From positions 124,001 to 188,000 of the forward strand of contig NZ_KB899044.1 in the NCBI RefSeq assembly GCF_000377985.1: a stretch of DNA of 64,000 nt. The letters are read 5' to 3'. Under the pieces are notes generated by a model. That model ran no database searches. It was not told where the DNA came from and saw only the letters and a list, made by a program, of their open reading frames with translations. The position numbers were made by a program, and so were the translations under genes. Origin of the DNA: Sporolactobacillus vineae DSM 21990 = SL153. Its GTDB lineage: Bacteria; Bacillota; Bacilli; Bacillales; Sporolactobacillaceae. Position 1 is the first letter of the stretch, and each line of letters opens with the position of its first letter. Positions 1 through 9,263 of this stretch are shown piece by piece.

Positions 1-197
1 TTTTTCAAAAAATCACCTTACCAAGCTCAATTTTTCCGAAGAATCGGTTCCTCAGGTCAGCCGCTTCTTCATCGAAAGTTTATGTACTACCGCCATTCGG
101 GCAGACGGAGCGATTGCTCCGCAGCACTCTCTATTATATCAAATAGAAGGCGCCTTTTCGCAGTAAAATGCATGATTCACGAAACAGTTTGCCGCGC
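1..197 (-). promoter_or_regulatory. Left-edge intergenic region with a minus-strand -10 box and a possible gene start
   Basis: No convincing coding sequence lies here. Read on the minus strand, a perfect TATAAT lies at 133-138, but the -35 is weak. It is followed by a short hairpin (CGGAGC, 4-nt loop, GCTCCG) around 108-123. At the extreme left a GGTGA motif precedes TTGAAA, which could be the start of the next minus-strand gene, leaving the window. In Bacillus subtilis the genes after birA are panBCD and dinG; too little sequence is present to say which gene this is. Confidence 0.3.
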
Positions 198-1193
198 TCA
201 GGTCCATTCAATATCGGCTGAATAGATCTTCCTGATGGTTCCGCTGCCGTCCTGCAAAAGCAGAACGCCACTGTCGTCAATCCCAAGCGCTGTTCCTTCA
301 AGGATCCGGCCTTCAGGACGCCGGACACGGATGTGTTTACCCAGGCTGACGGCCCGCTTTTCCCAGAGCGGTTTGATGGACTTGAAACCATCTTTCAGAT
401 AAAGCTGATACAGATGCTCAAAATGAAGCAGAAACAGCTGGACGAATTCGGCCAGATTATATTTTCTCCCGGTCAGACTGTAAAGTGACGCGGCTGTTTT
501 CTTCAGTTCGTCCGGTACTTCCGCCATATCGGCATTGACATTGATGCCGACACCGATGACCACGGCTTTCACGAAACTGGCCTCTGCCTGCAGTTCGGTC
601 AGGATACCGACCAGTTTGCGGCCGTGATAAAGAATGTCGTTGGGCCATTTAATCCCGCAGGAAAGGCCGGTGATCTCTTCGATCGTATCCGTTGCGGCAA
701 CCGCCGTGAGCAAAGTCAGCTGCGGTGTCTGATCTATCGGCAGGTCCGGGCGCAGGATCAGGCTCATCGTCACCATGACGCCGCGCTGTGATTTCCAGTT
801 GTGGCCCATTCGCCCTCTGCCGGCTGTCTGTTCATTGGTGATGACCAGTGTCCCATCGGCTGCACCTTCATCAGCCAGTCGCAAGGCTTCTTTTTGAGTC
901 GACCCGATAGAATCGTAGAAAATGATCGATCTCCCCAGTTTCTCAGTGCGCAGTCCGGCAGTGACCGCTGCCTCACTCAAACCTTCCGGCGTTCCGGCAA
1001 GCCGATAGCCTCTTTTCTGAACGGCATCGATACGATACCCTTCGTGCTCCAGTTCGCGAACATGTTTCCAGACAGCTGTCCGCGAGCAGCCGATGAGCCG
1101 TGAAATATCCTGACCGGAAAGATATTCATGCTGATGCTGATAAAGCATTGTCAGTATTTTTGTTCGCGTGCTGCCGGCTGCTCCATGAACCAT
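198..1193 (-). CDS. birA: Bifunctional biotin-[acetyl-CoA-carboxylase] ligase / biotin operon repressor BirA
   Basis: A 331-residue class II biotin protein ligase. It activates biotin to biotinyl-AMP and transfers it to biotin-dependent carboxylases. The N-terminal ~65 residues form a winged helix (GCSRTAVWKHV near 35-45), so it should also repress biotin genes. The ligase core shows the biotin/ATP loop GRGRMG (125-130) and KWPNDI (182-187); the C-terminal SH3-like domain follows. The ATG is preceded by a near-perfect SD (GGAGGTGATC, 5-nt spacing). It overlaps the end of cca by 43 bp and is the last gene of the ypjD-dapB-mgsA-cca-birA operon, an order also found in Bacillus. Confidence 0.95.
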   Translation of the reverse strand: MVHGAAGSTRTKILTMLYQHQHEYLSGQDISRLIGCSRTAVWKHVRELEHEGYRIDAVQKRGYRLAGTPEGLSEAAVTAGLRTEKLGRSIIFYDSIGSTQKEALRLADEGAADGTLVITNEQTAGRGRMGHNWKSQRGVMVTMSLILRPDLPIDQTPQLTLLTAVAATDTIEEITGLSCGIKWPNDILYHGRKLVGILTELQAEASFVKAVVIGVGINVNADMAEVPDELKKTAASLYSLTGRKYNLAEFVQLFLLHFEHLYQLYLKDGFKSIKPLWEKRAVSLGKHIRVRRPEGRILEGTALGIDDSGVLLLQDGSGTIRKIYSADIEWT

Positions 1194-2362
1194 GTCTTGA
1201 TCACCTCCGTTCTGTTCCGGACTGCTCCTTCAACGACAGATTTTTCAAGCGTGCGGATCACTTCTGCCAGCCAGGGCCCGGGTTTTCTTCCGGACCAGCG
1301 GATCAGGTCGCGACCGGTAACCGCCAGATCGCTCCGGCTGTGAATCGGCAACCCGGCCCATAGACTGCCGGCTGCTTTCAGACGATTCTCCAGTGTATCC
1401 CGGCGGAACGTACCGCCGGCGGTCAGAAAGCGTTCGACGGATGCCGCACATTGGGGTCCCGCCTGATAGACAGACATCCGGCTCCAGCTGCCGGCTCTGC
1501 GGATTTTTCCAAAAGCAAGGATCGCCGTCACACGCTTCTTCAGTTTGCCGGACCATTTCCATGCCCGGGCGAAAGCGGCAACATCGCCGACCCCCGTACC
1601 GTCCAGAAAAGCTGCCCAGCGTTCTGCATCATCTTCAAGCAAGGGCAGCGCGACGGGCGGATCCGGCAAATCAGCTTCTTTAAGCAGCGGCAGTGCGCGA
1701 AAACATCCGGTTGCGAAGAGTAATCCGATTGCCCGATTTGCTGCCGGTCCGGCAAGCAGCCGGGTCATTTCCTGATCCAGACGCTCTACAGAAATTTTTT
1801 TTAAAAGCCCGGCCTGCGCCTGAAAAGCGGCAAATTCCCGGTCTCCAAGTGTAAACTCCAGCTCGGACACAAACCGGATGCCGCGCATGATCCGCAGGGG
1901 ATCCTCGTGAATCCGTTCTTCCGGTGCGCCGACCATCCGGATTCGCCGTTCAGCCATATCCTTCCTGCCGCCGAATAAGTCGATGATTGCCCCGGATCGA
2001 TCCATAGCAAGCGCATTAATGGTGAAATCACGACGCATCAGATCCTTATCCAGCGAAGATTCGAACCGGACATGATTCGGATGGCGAAAATCGGAATAAC
2101 CGCTCTCTGACCGGAAAGTCGTGACTTCATAAGTTTGGCCGTGTGCGATTACCGTCACGGTGCCGTGCTTGACCCCAGTCGGAATCGTTCTTCTGAAAAG
2201 GCTGATGACCCGGCCGGGATGAGCCGCCGTTGCGATATCGATGTCATGGACCGGCCGGCCGAGCAGAAAATCACGGACAGCACCGCCGACCACGTAGGCT
2301 TCATAGCCGTGGTCAATCAGACGGTCCATGATTGGTGCCACTTCAGAAAAGGGAAAATGCAT
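1151..2362 (-). CDS. cca: CCA-adding tRNA nucleotidyltransferase
   Basis: Adds or repairs the 3'-CCA end of tRNAs without a template. It is a class II enzyme: GGAVRD (about 26-31) binds the nucleotide, DID at 40-42 is the catalytic metal site, and RRDFTINAL follows in the neck. Length (403 residues) is normal for Bacillus-type enzymes. An in-frame GTG three codons upstream is embedded in the SD (GAGGTG), so the ATG at 2362, 6 nt after it, is the real start. Cytoplasmic; same operon as mgsA and birA. Confidence 0.95.
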   Translation of the reverse strand: MHFPFSEVAPIMDRLIDHGYEAYVVGGAVRDFLLGRPVHDIDIATAAHPGRVISLFRRTIPTGVKHGTVTVIAHGQTYEVTTFRSESGYSDFRHPNHVRFESSLDKDLMRRDFTINALAMDRSGAIIDLFGGRKDMAERRIRMVGAPEERIHEDPLRIMRGIRFVSELEFTLGDREFAAFQAQAGLLKKISVERLDQEMTRLLAGPAANRAIGLLFATGCFRALPLLKEADLPDPPVALPLLEDDAERWAAFLDGTGVGDVAAFARAWKWSGKLKKRVTAILAFGKIRRAGSWSRMSVYQAGPQCAASVERFLTAGGTFRRDTLENRLKAAGSLWAGLPIHSRSDLAVTGRDLIRWSGRKPGPWLAEVIRTLEKSVVEGAVRNRTEVIKTWFMEQPAAREQKY

Positions 2363-2414
2363 TAAAAACACCTCAATTGTTCTTTGCGCACCGGTTCAAA
2401 GTAAAAAAATGTGA

Positions 2415-2831
2415 TTATTCCTCTGAGTGCTGCCTTTCATGAACCAGCTCACGCCAATGGAAATCACCGCGTTTCAGCGCATGGATCATCACTTCCGCCG
2501 ATGCCAGATTGGTGGCGAGCGGGATCCGGTAGACATCGCTGAGCCGGAGCAGCGCATTGACGTCCGGTTCGTGCGGCTGGGCGGTCAGGGGATCACGGAG
2601 AAAGATCACCAGATCCATTTGGTCCGATGCGATCAGCGCACCGATCTGCTGGTCGCCGCCGAGCGGTCCCGATTTGAACCGGTTCACTTTCAGGCCGGTG
2701 GCTTCCATGACTTTCAGGCCGGTCGTCCCGGTTGCGTACAGCTTATGCTGAGCAAGAACCGACCGGTAAGCGATGGCCAGACGAACCATTTCCGGTTTCT
2801 TTTTATCATGAGCAATCAAAGCAATATTCAT
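2415..2831 (-). CDS. mgsA: Methylglyoxal synthase
   Basis: Converts dihydroxyacetone phosphate to methylglyoxal and phosphate, a bypass that frees phosphate when glycolysis is unbalanced. The 138-residue single-domain protein has the family landmarks: an early HDKKK, the phosphate-binding [10 protein letters not shown] (55-64, with catalytic Asp60) and FLRDPL (Asp80). It follows dapB as in Bacillus. In Bacillus the bacillithiol genes bshA and bshB1 separate mgsA from cca; here only about 50 bp do. Confidence 0.95.
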   Translation of the reverse strand: MNIALIAHDKKKPEMVRLAIAYRSVLAQHKLYATGTTGLKVMEATGLKVNRFKSGPLGGDQQIGALIASDQMDLVIFLRDPLTAQPHEPDVNALLRLSDVYRIPLATNLASAEVMIHALKRGDFHWRELVHERQHSEE

Positions 2832-2865
2832 GGCTGTCCCCCCTCATCAAAAATAGTTGAATGAC

Positions 2866-3675
2866 TCAGTCCAGAATATTTTCCAGTCCGTATACGAGTG
2901 TATCGAGTGACATGACGGTGCGCACCGAATAGGCAACACCGGTCATGAAAGAAGAGCGGGCCATTGAGTCGTGGCGGAGCGTCAGCAGCTCGCCCTTGCT
3001 GCCGAAAAGAACTTCCTGATGGGCGACCAGTCCGGGCAAACGCACACTGTGTATTCTCATCCCGTCATAATCTGCACCGCGGGCACCTCTGAGTGTCTCC
3101 CGCTCATCCGGAGCGCCCTGTTTCTTCGGCTTTCTCGTCTGTGCAATCAGTTCTGCAGTTTTGACAGCTGTTCCTGACGGCGCATCCTTTTTTCCGTCAT
3201 GATGCAGTTCGATAATTTCGACATCCGGAAAATATTTTGCGGCCATCTTGCTGAATTTCATCACGAGTACTGCGCCGATCGCAAAGTTCGGTGCGATGAT
3301 CCCGCCAAGCTGTTTCCCGTCCATCTGCTCCCGATAGCCGGCAACTTCCTCTTTCGTAAAACCGGATGTCCCGATGACTGGACGGACGCCATAGTCGATA
3401 GCTGCCTGAAGGTTCCGTCTCCCTGCTTCCGGATTGGTAAAATCAATCAGGACATCGGGATGTACCGCGGAGAAACAGGCACCGATATCATCGTAGACAC
3501 GGGCGTTCAGTCCCGGAATGCCGAGCAGTTCGCCGGCATTCGCTCCATCATGTCCGTCATCGGCGGCTGCGGCCAAAGTGAATTCCGGTGTCCGTTCGAT
3601 CATGCGTACAGTCTCTGCGCCCATCCGTCCGCGCGGTCCGGCGACGACAATCTTAATTTGACTTGTTTCCGTCAT
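2866..3675 (-). CDS. dapB: 4-hydroxy-tetrahydrodipicolinate reductase
   Basis: Catalyses the NAD(P)H-dependent reduction step of the diaminopimelate/lysine pathway, which supplies the cell-wall cross-link residue and, in sporeformers, dipicolinate. The Rossmann nucleotide loop GPRGRMG lies at 13-19. The family signature [14 protein letters not shown] (156-169) carries the catalytic His-His and Lys. Length (269) is typical. The start overlaps the end of ypjD by 23 bp and has an AAGGAG SD inside that gene, so the two are translationally coupled. Confidence 0.97.
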   Translation of the reverse strand: MTETSQIKIVVAGPRGRMGAETVRMIERTPEFTLAAAADDGHDGANAGELLGIPGLNARVYDDIGACFSAVHPDVLIDFTNPEAGRRNLQAAIDYGVRPVIGTSGFTKEEVAGYREQMDGKQLGGIIAPNFAIGAVLVMKFSKMAAKYFPDVEIIELHHDGKKDAPSGTAVKTAELIAQTRKPKKQGAPDERETLRGARGADYDGMRIHSVRLPGLVAHQEVLFGSKGELLTLRHDSMARSSFMTGVAYSVRTVMSLDTLVYGLENILD

Positions 3676-4015
3676 TACTTATTTCTCCTTTATCTTTTTT
3701 GGTCCAGCGGTCTTTATCCCGTGTGTTGAATTTGTCGCATACACGGGCAAGCGCTGAATCCATGTCAATGTGCAGACTATTGGCCAGGCAGATCAGAACA
3801 AACAGCAGATCGCCCAGCTCTTCTTCAACGGTTTTCTCAGGTTCTGTTTCTTTTTTCGGTTTCTCTCCATAATAGTGATTGACTTCCCGGGCCAGCTCGC
3901 CCAGTTCCTCAGTCAGCCGTACGGTCTGAGCCAGGGGTGAGAAATAGCCTTGTTGAAACTGGCTGATATAATCGTCAACATCCTGCTGCAATTCGTCCAA
4001 AGTCTTTTTACTCAA
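3653..4015 (-). CDS. ypjD: MazG-type nucleotide pyrophosphohydrolase (YpjD family)
   Basis: All-alpha NTP pyrophosphohydrolase, probably hydrolysing non-canonical (d)NTPs. The pattern [10 protein letters not shown] then [11 protein letters not shown] gives the metal-binding EExxE...EExxD arrangement of the MazG fold. A longer reading frame opens at 4078 but lacks an SD. The TTG at 4015 has GGAG 8 nt upstream and gives a 120-residue protein close to the Bacillus length, so I chose it. First gene of the dapB operon, with a good promoter upstream. Confidence 0.85.
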   Translation of the reverse strand: MSKKTLDELQQDVDDYISQFQQGYFSPLAQTVRLTEELGELAREVNHYYGEKPKKETEPEKTVEEELGDLLFVLICLANSLHIDMDSALARVCDKFNTRDKDRWTKKDKGEISNDGNKSN

Positions 4016-4090
4016 GGCATCTGCTCCAATCCGCCGTGCCCCTTCCCTGCTGGTTTGCAGACAGAGCCGGCCCGTCAAAGTTCCAGAAAT

Positions 4091-4119
4091 ATCATACCAC
4101 TCTTTGAAAGTAGTGGAAA
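4091..4119 (-). promoter_or_regulatory. Sigma-A promoter of the ypjD-dapB-mgsA-cca-birA operon
   Basis: On the minus strand TTTCCA (4114-4119) is followed after 17 nt by TATGAT (4091-4096). It lies about 75 bp before the ypjD TTG start and points into the operon. Confidence 0.6.
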
Positions 4120-4170
4120 TCCGGGTTGCGCCCCGCAGGCTCCGCGATGCTTTGCTTAAAACCGGAGATA

Positions 4171-4199
4171 TTGAAGGATTGTCTTCATACGCTTATGAT
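4171..4199 (+). promoter_or_regulatory. Sigma-A promoter of the yitT-family gene
   Basis: TTGAAG (4171-4176), 17-nt spacer, TATGAT (4194-4199), about 30 bp upstream of the gene. It is divergent from the ypjD promoter; the two -35 boxes are about 50 bp apart. Confidence 0.7.
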
Positions 4200-4230
4200 A
4201 TAAAAGGCATACGACTCTGGAGGGTCAAAC

Positions 4231-5145
4231 GTGATGAAACTAGACTTGAAAGCAAAAAACATCCTGTTTATTCTGATCGGTGCGGCGATTTACTCATTCG
4301 GACTGGTCAACTTTAATATGAAGAATCAGCTGGCCGAAGGGGGTGTCACCGGCCTGACTCTGATTTTATATAATCTGTTTTCCGTTGATCCGGCATACAG
4401 CAATATTGTGCTGAACATTCCACTGTTCCTGGCCGGCTGGAAGTTCTTTCGCCGTGATGAATTTATTTATACGTTGATCGGCACGTTCTCCTTGTCGGTC
4501 TTCCTGTATCTTTTTCAGCATCTGCTCACATTCAACTTTGTGCTGAACCATGATCTGTTCCTGGCCGCCCTGTTTGCCGGAGTGTTTATCGGCGGCGGTC
4601 TCGGCATCATATTCCGTTATGGAGGCACGACAGGCGGTTCCGACATTGTTGCCCGAATCACACATAAACTCTACGGCTGGGCGATGAGTAAAACCATGCT
4701 GGTCATCGATGCTGCAGTCATTATCCTCTCAAAAGTCTATCTGGACTATCGGGAAATGATGTATACACTTGTCGGCGTTTTTGTCGGTGCCAAAATGATC
4801 GATATCGTTCAGAAAGGGGCGTATGCTGGCAAGGCGGTCATGATTTTCTCCACAAAGAGTGAAGAAATTGCCGATAAAATTCTGTCCACGCTTGACCGAA
4901 GCCTGACTCTGATCGATGCCAAAGGGGGCTTCACTCGCCGGCGGATGAATGTACTTTACTGCGTCGTCAGCCACAATGAAGTCTTCCGTCTGAAAAATCT
5001 GATCCATGAAATTGACCCGGATGCGTTTGTCACGGTCAACGATGTTCATGAAGTATTCGGGGAAGGCTTTTCTTATCCGAAGTCGGAAAATGGTCTTCAC
5101 GAATCGGGCAGGTCCTATCCAAAGCCACCGCAGTCTGAACATTAA
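4231..5145 (+). CDS. YitT/YpjC-family membrane protein (DUF161 + DUF2179)
   Basis: Integral membrane protein of 304 residues. The N-terminal two thirds carry about five to six hydrophobic segments with the conserved glycine-rich GGTTGGSDIVA. The C-terminal third is a soluble DUF2179 domain (about 195-285, with DAKGGFTRRRMNVLYCVV). The family's biochemical function is unknown. In Bacillus a paralogue (ypjC) sits near ypjD as here, supporting orthology. TGGAGGG lies 6 nt before a GTG and 9 nt before an ATG at 4234; either could be used. It converges on the pantothenate kinase with a 4-bp overlap of the 3' ends. Confidence 0.85.
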   Translation: MMKLDLKAKNILFILIGAAIYSFGLVNFNMKNQLAEGGVTGLTLILYNLFSVDPAYSNIVLNIPLFLAGWKFFRRDEFIYTLIGTFSLSVFLYLFQHLLTFNFVLNHDLFLAALFAGVFIGGGLGIIFRYGGTTGGSDIVARITHKLYGWAMSKTMLVIDAAVIILSKVYLDYREMMYTLVGVFVGAKMIDIVQKGAYAGKAVMIFSTKSEEIADKILSTLDRSLTLIDAKGGFTRRRMNVLYCVVSHNEVFRLKNLIHEIDPDAFVTVNDVHEVFGEGFSYPKSENGLHESGRSYPKPPQSEH

Positions 5146-5978
5146 AGCGATGACTTTTCCCGGAGCATCAGGTACGCCCCGACCGCTCCGCTGAACCGGC
5201 CGTTTTCCGGGATTAAGGACTCCAGTGAACAGAGGCTGCAGTACCGGTGTACCGTATTCTTCATTACGGGGTTGTCCGCAAAGATACTGCCGATAAAGAC
5301 GGCCGTACGAAGCCCTTCATTTCTTGCCGCAAACAGTGTCAGCGAAGTGATTGTCTCAGCCACCATGCCGATCACCGCGGCAACCTTGTCAGCATTGCTG
5401 ATCCGCCGGCTGTTCTCCAGTACCCGGCCGAAGTTGCTTGCCGTCAGATCGCCGGGAATCGGCGGCCGGGCGCCTTCGTAAATGTGCGCCACCGTAAGAT
5501 CTGCCTGATCCCTGTGTCCCTGTGCCGCAAGTTCCATCAGGGTCTTAAAATCAGATTCGCCGGTCATCAGTTTCGCCAGACCAAGCAGCGTTCCTCCTCC
5601 GACCCCCGTGCCGCCAAGTCTTTTCTGACCCGAAGGAGCCACGCGGTGAATGGATGTTCCTGTGCCGCAATTCGTTAGAATAAACCTGCCGGGCACAGAT
5701 GGATGCCGGCTTCGAAGCAGAGCACGCACGCCGCGTGCCGATGCTTCAAACTCCGGAACAACGGGTGACCGAACCAGACCGAGCTTATCCTTCAGCCTGA
5801 TTGCCGAACCGCCGGTAAAGCAGAGCCGTGCATCTTTCAGGTGGGTTCGGATCCACCGGCCGCATTGTTCTTCATCCCCTGCCGGAAAACAGCGGAGAAT
5901 CCTTCCGCCCACACCCTCTGCCGCAATTTTGATCAGTGTTCCGCCGGCGTCTATTCCGGCAAGCCATCTCCCAGTCAT
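5142..5978 (-). CDS. coaW: Type II pantothenate kinase
   Basis: Phosphorylates pantothenate, the first step of coenzyme A synthesis. The sequence has the ASKHA fold signature of type II enzymes: phosphate loop GIDAGGTLIK (8-17), EFEASARG with the catalytic Glu, and TNCGTGTSI plus GGTGVGGGT for ATP binding. Type II enzymes of this length (278) occur in staphylococci and some bacilli and, unlike type I, are not strongly inhibited by CoA. Monocistronic as far as can be seen. Confidence 0.88.
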   Translation of the reverse strand: MTGRWLAGIDAGGTLIKIAAEGVGGRILRCFPAGDEEQCGRWIRTHLKDARLCFTGGSAIRLKDKLGLVRSPVVPEFEASARGVRALLRSRHPSVPGRFILTNCGTGTSIHRVAPSGQKRLGGTGVGGGTLLGLAKLMTGESDFKTLMELAAQGHRDQADLTVAHIYEGARPPIPGDLTASNFGRVLENSRRISNADKVAAVIGMVAETITSLTLFAARNEGLRTAVFIGSIFADNPVMKNTVHRYCSLCSLESLIPENGRFSGAVGAYLMLREKSSL

Positions 5979-6076
5979 TCTGCATCGTCTTCTCTCATCA
6001 GTCAGTCCGGACTTTCTTCATTCATCGGGTACTCTATCAATTACAATACTAAAAATCTATCGAAAAGTACATGAAA

Positions 6077-6113
6077 CGACCGGAAGATGGCCACCCTGGC
6101 CATCTTCCGGTCG
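6077..6113 (-). terminator. Perfect 17-bp inverted repeat downstream of the ferritin-like gene
   Basis: Arms 6077-6093 and 6097-6113 are exact complements around a 3-nt loop. It lies 30 bp past the stop of the minus-strand ferritin-like gene. Only TTTC, not a long U tract, follows on that strand, so termination strength is uncertain. Confidence 0.55.
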
Positions 6114-6143
6114 CACGTAAAACGCTAACGGCAAATCTATGAA

Positions 6144-6578
6144 TCAGCGGCTCAATGTATAAAAATAAAGGAACCAGACGGCATGATTCTGTTCATCTTT
6201 GGCAATCCGGTAGAAAAGCGACCTGATCTGGGGATCAGCCGCCATGTCACCAGTCTCAAGATAAAAGTCGACGGTATTCTGTTCATCCTCAATCGCATGG
6301 CGCAGTCCCTCCATGTAGGTGGAAGGGCACTGCTCCGTCTGCTGCGGCTGAAACGTCTGGCCTGTCAGCTGCTGATACAACGTCGAAAGCGCCTGATAAT
6401 GGCGCATTTCATCGTCGCGTATCTCGCCGATCTGCCGGCGTTCATGAGCTGTACGCGCCTGATTCATCAGTACTTGATAACAGTTGACAGCATTGTACTC
6501 ACCAGAGATCGCTGCTTTGATCCGTTCGATCAGTGTGTCATTTCCACCCGGTTCAGCCGACCGATATGCTCCTGTCAT
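6144..6578 (-). CDS. Ferritin-like / rubrerythrin-type diiron protein
   Basis: A 144-residue four-helix protein with two EXXH-type half-sites: Glu27 in GEYNA, Glu57-Met-Arg-His60, Glu97/Glu99 in HAIEDEQ, and Glu129-Gln-Asn-His132. This spacing is that of ferritin-like diiron proteins (rubrerythrin domain without a rubredoxin domain). Similar small proteins in bacilli are linked to peroxide protection or the spore coat; the role here is inferred. The frame opens at 6599, but AAGGAGG lies inside that extension, 8 nt before the ATG at 6578, which is therefore the start. Confidence 0.75.
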   Translation of the reverse strand: MTGAYRSAEPGGNDTLIERIKAAISGEYNAVNCYQVLMNQARTAHERRQIGEIRDDEMRHYQALSTLYQQLTGQTFQPQQTEQCPSTYMEGLRHAIEDEQNTVDFYLETGDMAADPQIRSLFYRIAKDEQNHAVWFLYFYTLSR

Positions 6579-6697
6579 CCTGGAAACCTCCTTGATCATC
6601 TCGATCTAGTTTATTCCGGGAGATCAGGAAGTGTGCCCAGGGAGAATCACAGTCGTCAGCAGTAACCATAGTGAAGCTGGATCCGTATATGAGATCT

Positions 6698-8254
6698 TTA
6701 CCGCTCCTCAAAGACCGGTGCACGCCGTGCTTTAGTCGCCTGTTCAAACGCATAGGCCAGTTCGATCAGTTTCGGTTCGCTGAAGGCGAGTCCTGTGAAC
6801 GTAATGCCTACCGGCTCCCCTTCTTCTGTATAACCGGCAGGCACAGTAATCGACGGGTAACCGGCTTTTGCGGCAAGATCACAGCCGTGATAACCGGCAA
6901 AAACGAGCGCGTCAAGATGTCTTGATTTTATCACAGCATCAAGCCCCTCTTTACGCGACAGGCGAATATCGTCTGCACGGTCGGCGAGATACTGACGGTT
7001 ACCAAGATCGCTGCTCAGCGATTCTGATTTAATCAGGACGGCCTGCCCATATTTAAGTTCAGCATCCGCATGTTCCTTGTTGAAGGCAATAACATCTGCC
7101 AGGCTGTGTACCGGAGCTGTTTCCGGAAGCTTTTCCAGATAACGGTTAATATCAAACTTGAATTCCCGGTACATCACGGACGAATGATGGTTTTCCAGTT
7201 TCTCCGCAGATTCGATGACCACCGGATCAAGGACCGCAGCTCCCTTTTCCGTCATCTTTTTCAAAGCCTGGTCAAAAATTTTAACCTTTTCTTCACTGAC
7301 CGATTCCAGAAAGCTCCGGTCAACGCCGAGACGTGTTCCGCGCAGGCCGCTGCGTTTCAGATAGACGGTATAATCTTTCTTGACGTCGCCCTGACTCCAG
7401 ACGGTCTCCTCGTCTTCTTCGTCGACACCGGTCATGACGTTCAGCAGCAGGACGGCATCTTTGACCGTACGTGCCATCGGACCCGCCGTATCCTGACTGT
7501 GCGCCAGCGGAACCAGGCCGCTGCGGCTGACGACGCCGACCGTCGGCTTGATGCCGACTAATGAATTCGATGAAGCCGGACTGAGAATGGAGCCGGAGGT
7601 TTCGGTACCGACACCGGCAGCGGCCAGATTCGCCGCCACAGCGGCACCTGTACCGGCACTTGATCCGCCGACGTCAAACGCCCGCCCATAGGGGTTCAGC
7701 ACCTGTCCGCCGAGCGCGCTGTAGCCATTCGGCATCTTCTCCGCCATGAAATTGGCGAACTCGGTCAGGTTTGTTTTTCCGAGAATCAGCGCGCCTGCTG
7801 CTTTCAGCTGTTTGACGAGAAAGGCATCCTGCTCAGGCTGATGGTCCGCCAGCGCCGTCGATCCGGCCGTCGTATGCAGCGGCTGCGCGGTGCCGATATT
7901 GTCCTTAATCAGGAGCGGAATACCGAACAGCGGACCAACATCCGGATTGACCGACCTCCGGACATCGCTGGCTTCTGCTTCATGGAGGATTTCCGGGTTC
8001 AGTTCCAGCACAGCGTTCAGTCCGGCCCCATTCTGGTCAAACTTTTTAATCCGGTCCAGATAGTGCTGGACCAGTTGCTTCGACGTGAACCGGCCGGCTT
8101 TCAACGCGCTCTGGAGCTCAGAAATGGTCGCCTCTTCAAGTTCAAACGGACGCCGTCTGGCCACTTCCTGACGCAGATACATGCCAGCGGTCAGCGCTGC
8201 AGCCGTCGCACCGGTCAGTGCAGCAGCAAGAGCAAATTTTTTCTTCTTGGACAT
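6698..8254 (-). CDS. Membrane-anchored or exported amidase (amidase signature family)
   Basis: Hydrolase of 518 residues in the amidase signature family. The Ser-cisSer-Lys triad is visible: Lys117 (LIKDNI), Ser198 (GGSSAG) and Ser222 (ETSGSI), with the 24-residue Ser-Ser spacing typical of the family. Residues 1-28 are KKKK plus a hydrophobic Ala/Leu stretch, i.e. an uncleaved anchor or signal peptide. This separates it from GatA, which is cytosolic and part of gatCAB. The substrate cannot be told from sequence. The SD GGGGTGAG lies 5 nt before the ATG. No obvious operon partner. Confidence 0.85.
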   Translation of the reverse strand: MSKKKKFALAAALTGATAAALTAGMYLRQEVARRRPFELEEATISELQSALKAGRFTSKQLVQHYLDRIKKFDQNGAGLNAVLELNPEILHEAEASDVRRSVNPDVGPLFGIPLLIKDNIGTAQPLHTTAGSTALADHQPEQDAFLVKQLKAAGALILGKTNLTEFANFMAEKMPNGYSALGGQVLNPYGRAFDVGGSSAGTGAAVAANLAAAGVGTETSGSILSPASSNSLVGIKPTVGVVSRSGLVPLAHSQDTAGPMARTVKDAVLLLNVMTGVDEEDEETVWSQGDVKKDYTVYLKRSGLRGTRLGVDRSFLESVSEEKVKIFDQALKKMTEKGAAVLDPVVIESAEKLENHHSSVMYREFKFDINRYLEKLPETAPVHSLADVIAFNKEHADAELKYGQAVLIKSESLSSDLGNRQYLADRADDIRLSRKEGLDAVIKSRHLDALVFAGYHGCDLAAKAGYPSITVPAGYTEEGEPVGITFTGLAFSEPKLIELAYAFEQATKARRAPVFEER

Positions 8255-8546
8255 TGTGACTCACCCCATCGACATCGTCGCATTCTTCCAGAATTAAAAC
8301 GCTTTATTTGATGCCTGTCCGGTATGCTGTAACGACTTAAGATGCACCTGTCTTGCCGGGCAGAACCTTTTTCAAAATTACCTATTATCTTACCGTTATC
8401 AAGAGCAACTTTCAATCTTCTGCCCGGGGAAAAAAATCATACCGATCCTTCCTTCTGTGCGAATGGCCGGACCAGTACCGGAGTCTTGTTTCCCAGGCTC
8501 CGGGGATTCATTTTTCACACTGGATCATTCTTGTGGCCGGCCGCTG

Positions 8547-9152
8547 TCATTTCTCATCAGGCGCCGTGTCCAGAGACCTGCGCATCATCCGCTTCCACTT
8601 TGACCGACGCACCGTCTCATGGAAACCGGCTTTTTCAAAAACTGACGGGACTCCGGTCCAGAGAAAAGCACCGGGGACATGCTCACTGTAAGGGATCTGC
8701 GGATAGGCTTCGACGGTTTCGGCGCCGTTCATCCGGCAAAAGTTAAGTACTGCCCGGATCAGATCGAGCGTATACCCTTTTCTCCGGAATGCCTGATCAA
8801 TAAAAAAGCAGCTGATCGACCAGACCGGCAGTGAATCGGGTCGTCTGAAGACACGGGATTTTTCAAGCCGGAGATACACTTCCCGCGGCGCGGCCGCACA
8901 CCAGCCGATCGGCTGTTTGTCCAGGTACAGGAGCACGCCGACCGGCTGGTGACGGTCCACAAGCTCCTTCATGGCCAGCTTATTTGATTCACCTTTGCAG
9001 GCATCAAAGTCGGCCTTATAGCGGCGCCAGCTCATGCACCAGCAGCCTCCGCAGGCGCCGCGTTCGCCGAACAGCCGGACAAAATCATCCCAGTGATCCG
9101 GATCCAGTACGAATGCGGCTAAATTGCCGGCCTTGTTCTCATAGATTTTCAT
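8547..9152 (-). CDS. GNAT-family N-acetyltransferase
   Basis: A 201-residue GNAT-like protein. QPIGWCAAAPREVY resembles the central strands, and CFFIDQAFRRKGYTLDLI is the acetyl-CoA-binding motif A (QxxRxxGxT-like). The Cys-rich N-terminal GACGGCWCMSWRR is shared by a subgroup of uncharacterised bacterial GNATs. The start at 9152 follows AGGTGGAG by 6 nt; the open frame extends 14 codons further without an SD. Substrate unknown. Confidence 0.8.
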   Translation of the reverse strand: MKIYENKAGNLAAFVLDPDHWDDFVRLFGERGACGGCWCMSWRRYKADFDACKGESNKLAMKELVDRHQPVGVLLYLDKQPIGWCAAAPREVYLRLEKSRVFRRPDSLPVWSISCFFIDQAFRRKGYTLDLIRAVLNFCRMNGAETVEAYPQIPYSEHVPGAFLWTGVPSVFEKAGFHETVRRSKWKRMMRRSLDTAPDEK

Positions 9153-9263
9153 CTTCAGCTCCACCTGTCTGGTTAATGAATCATCAAAAAACACTTCACT
9201 GCATCCAGTTTAACGGAATCACAGCGAAGTGCAATTTTTCTTCCGGTTTGATTCAAAAATCAT

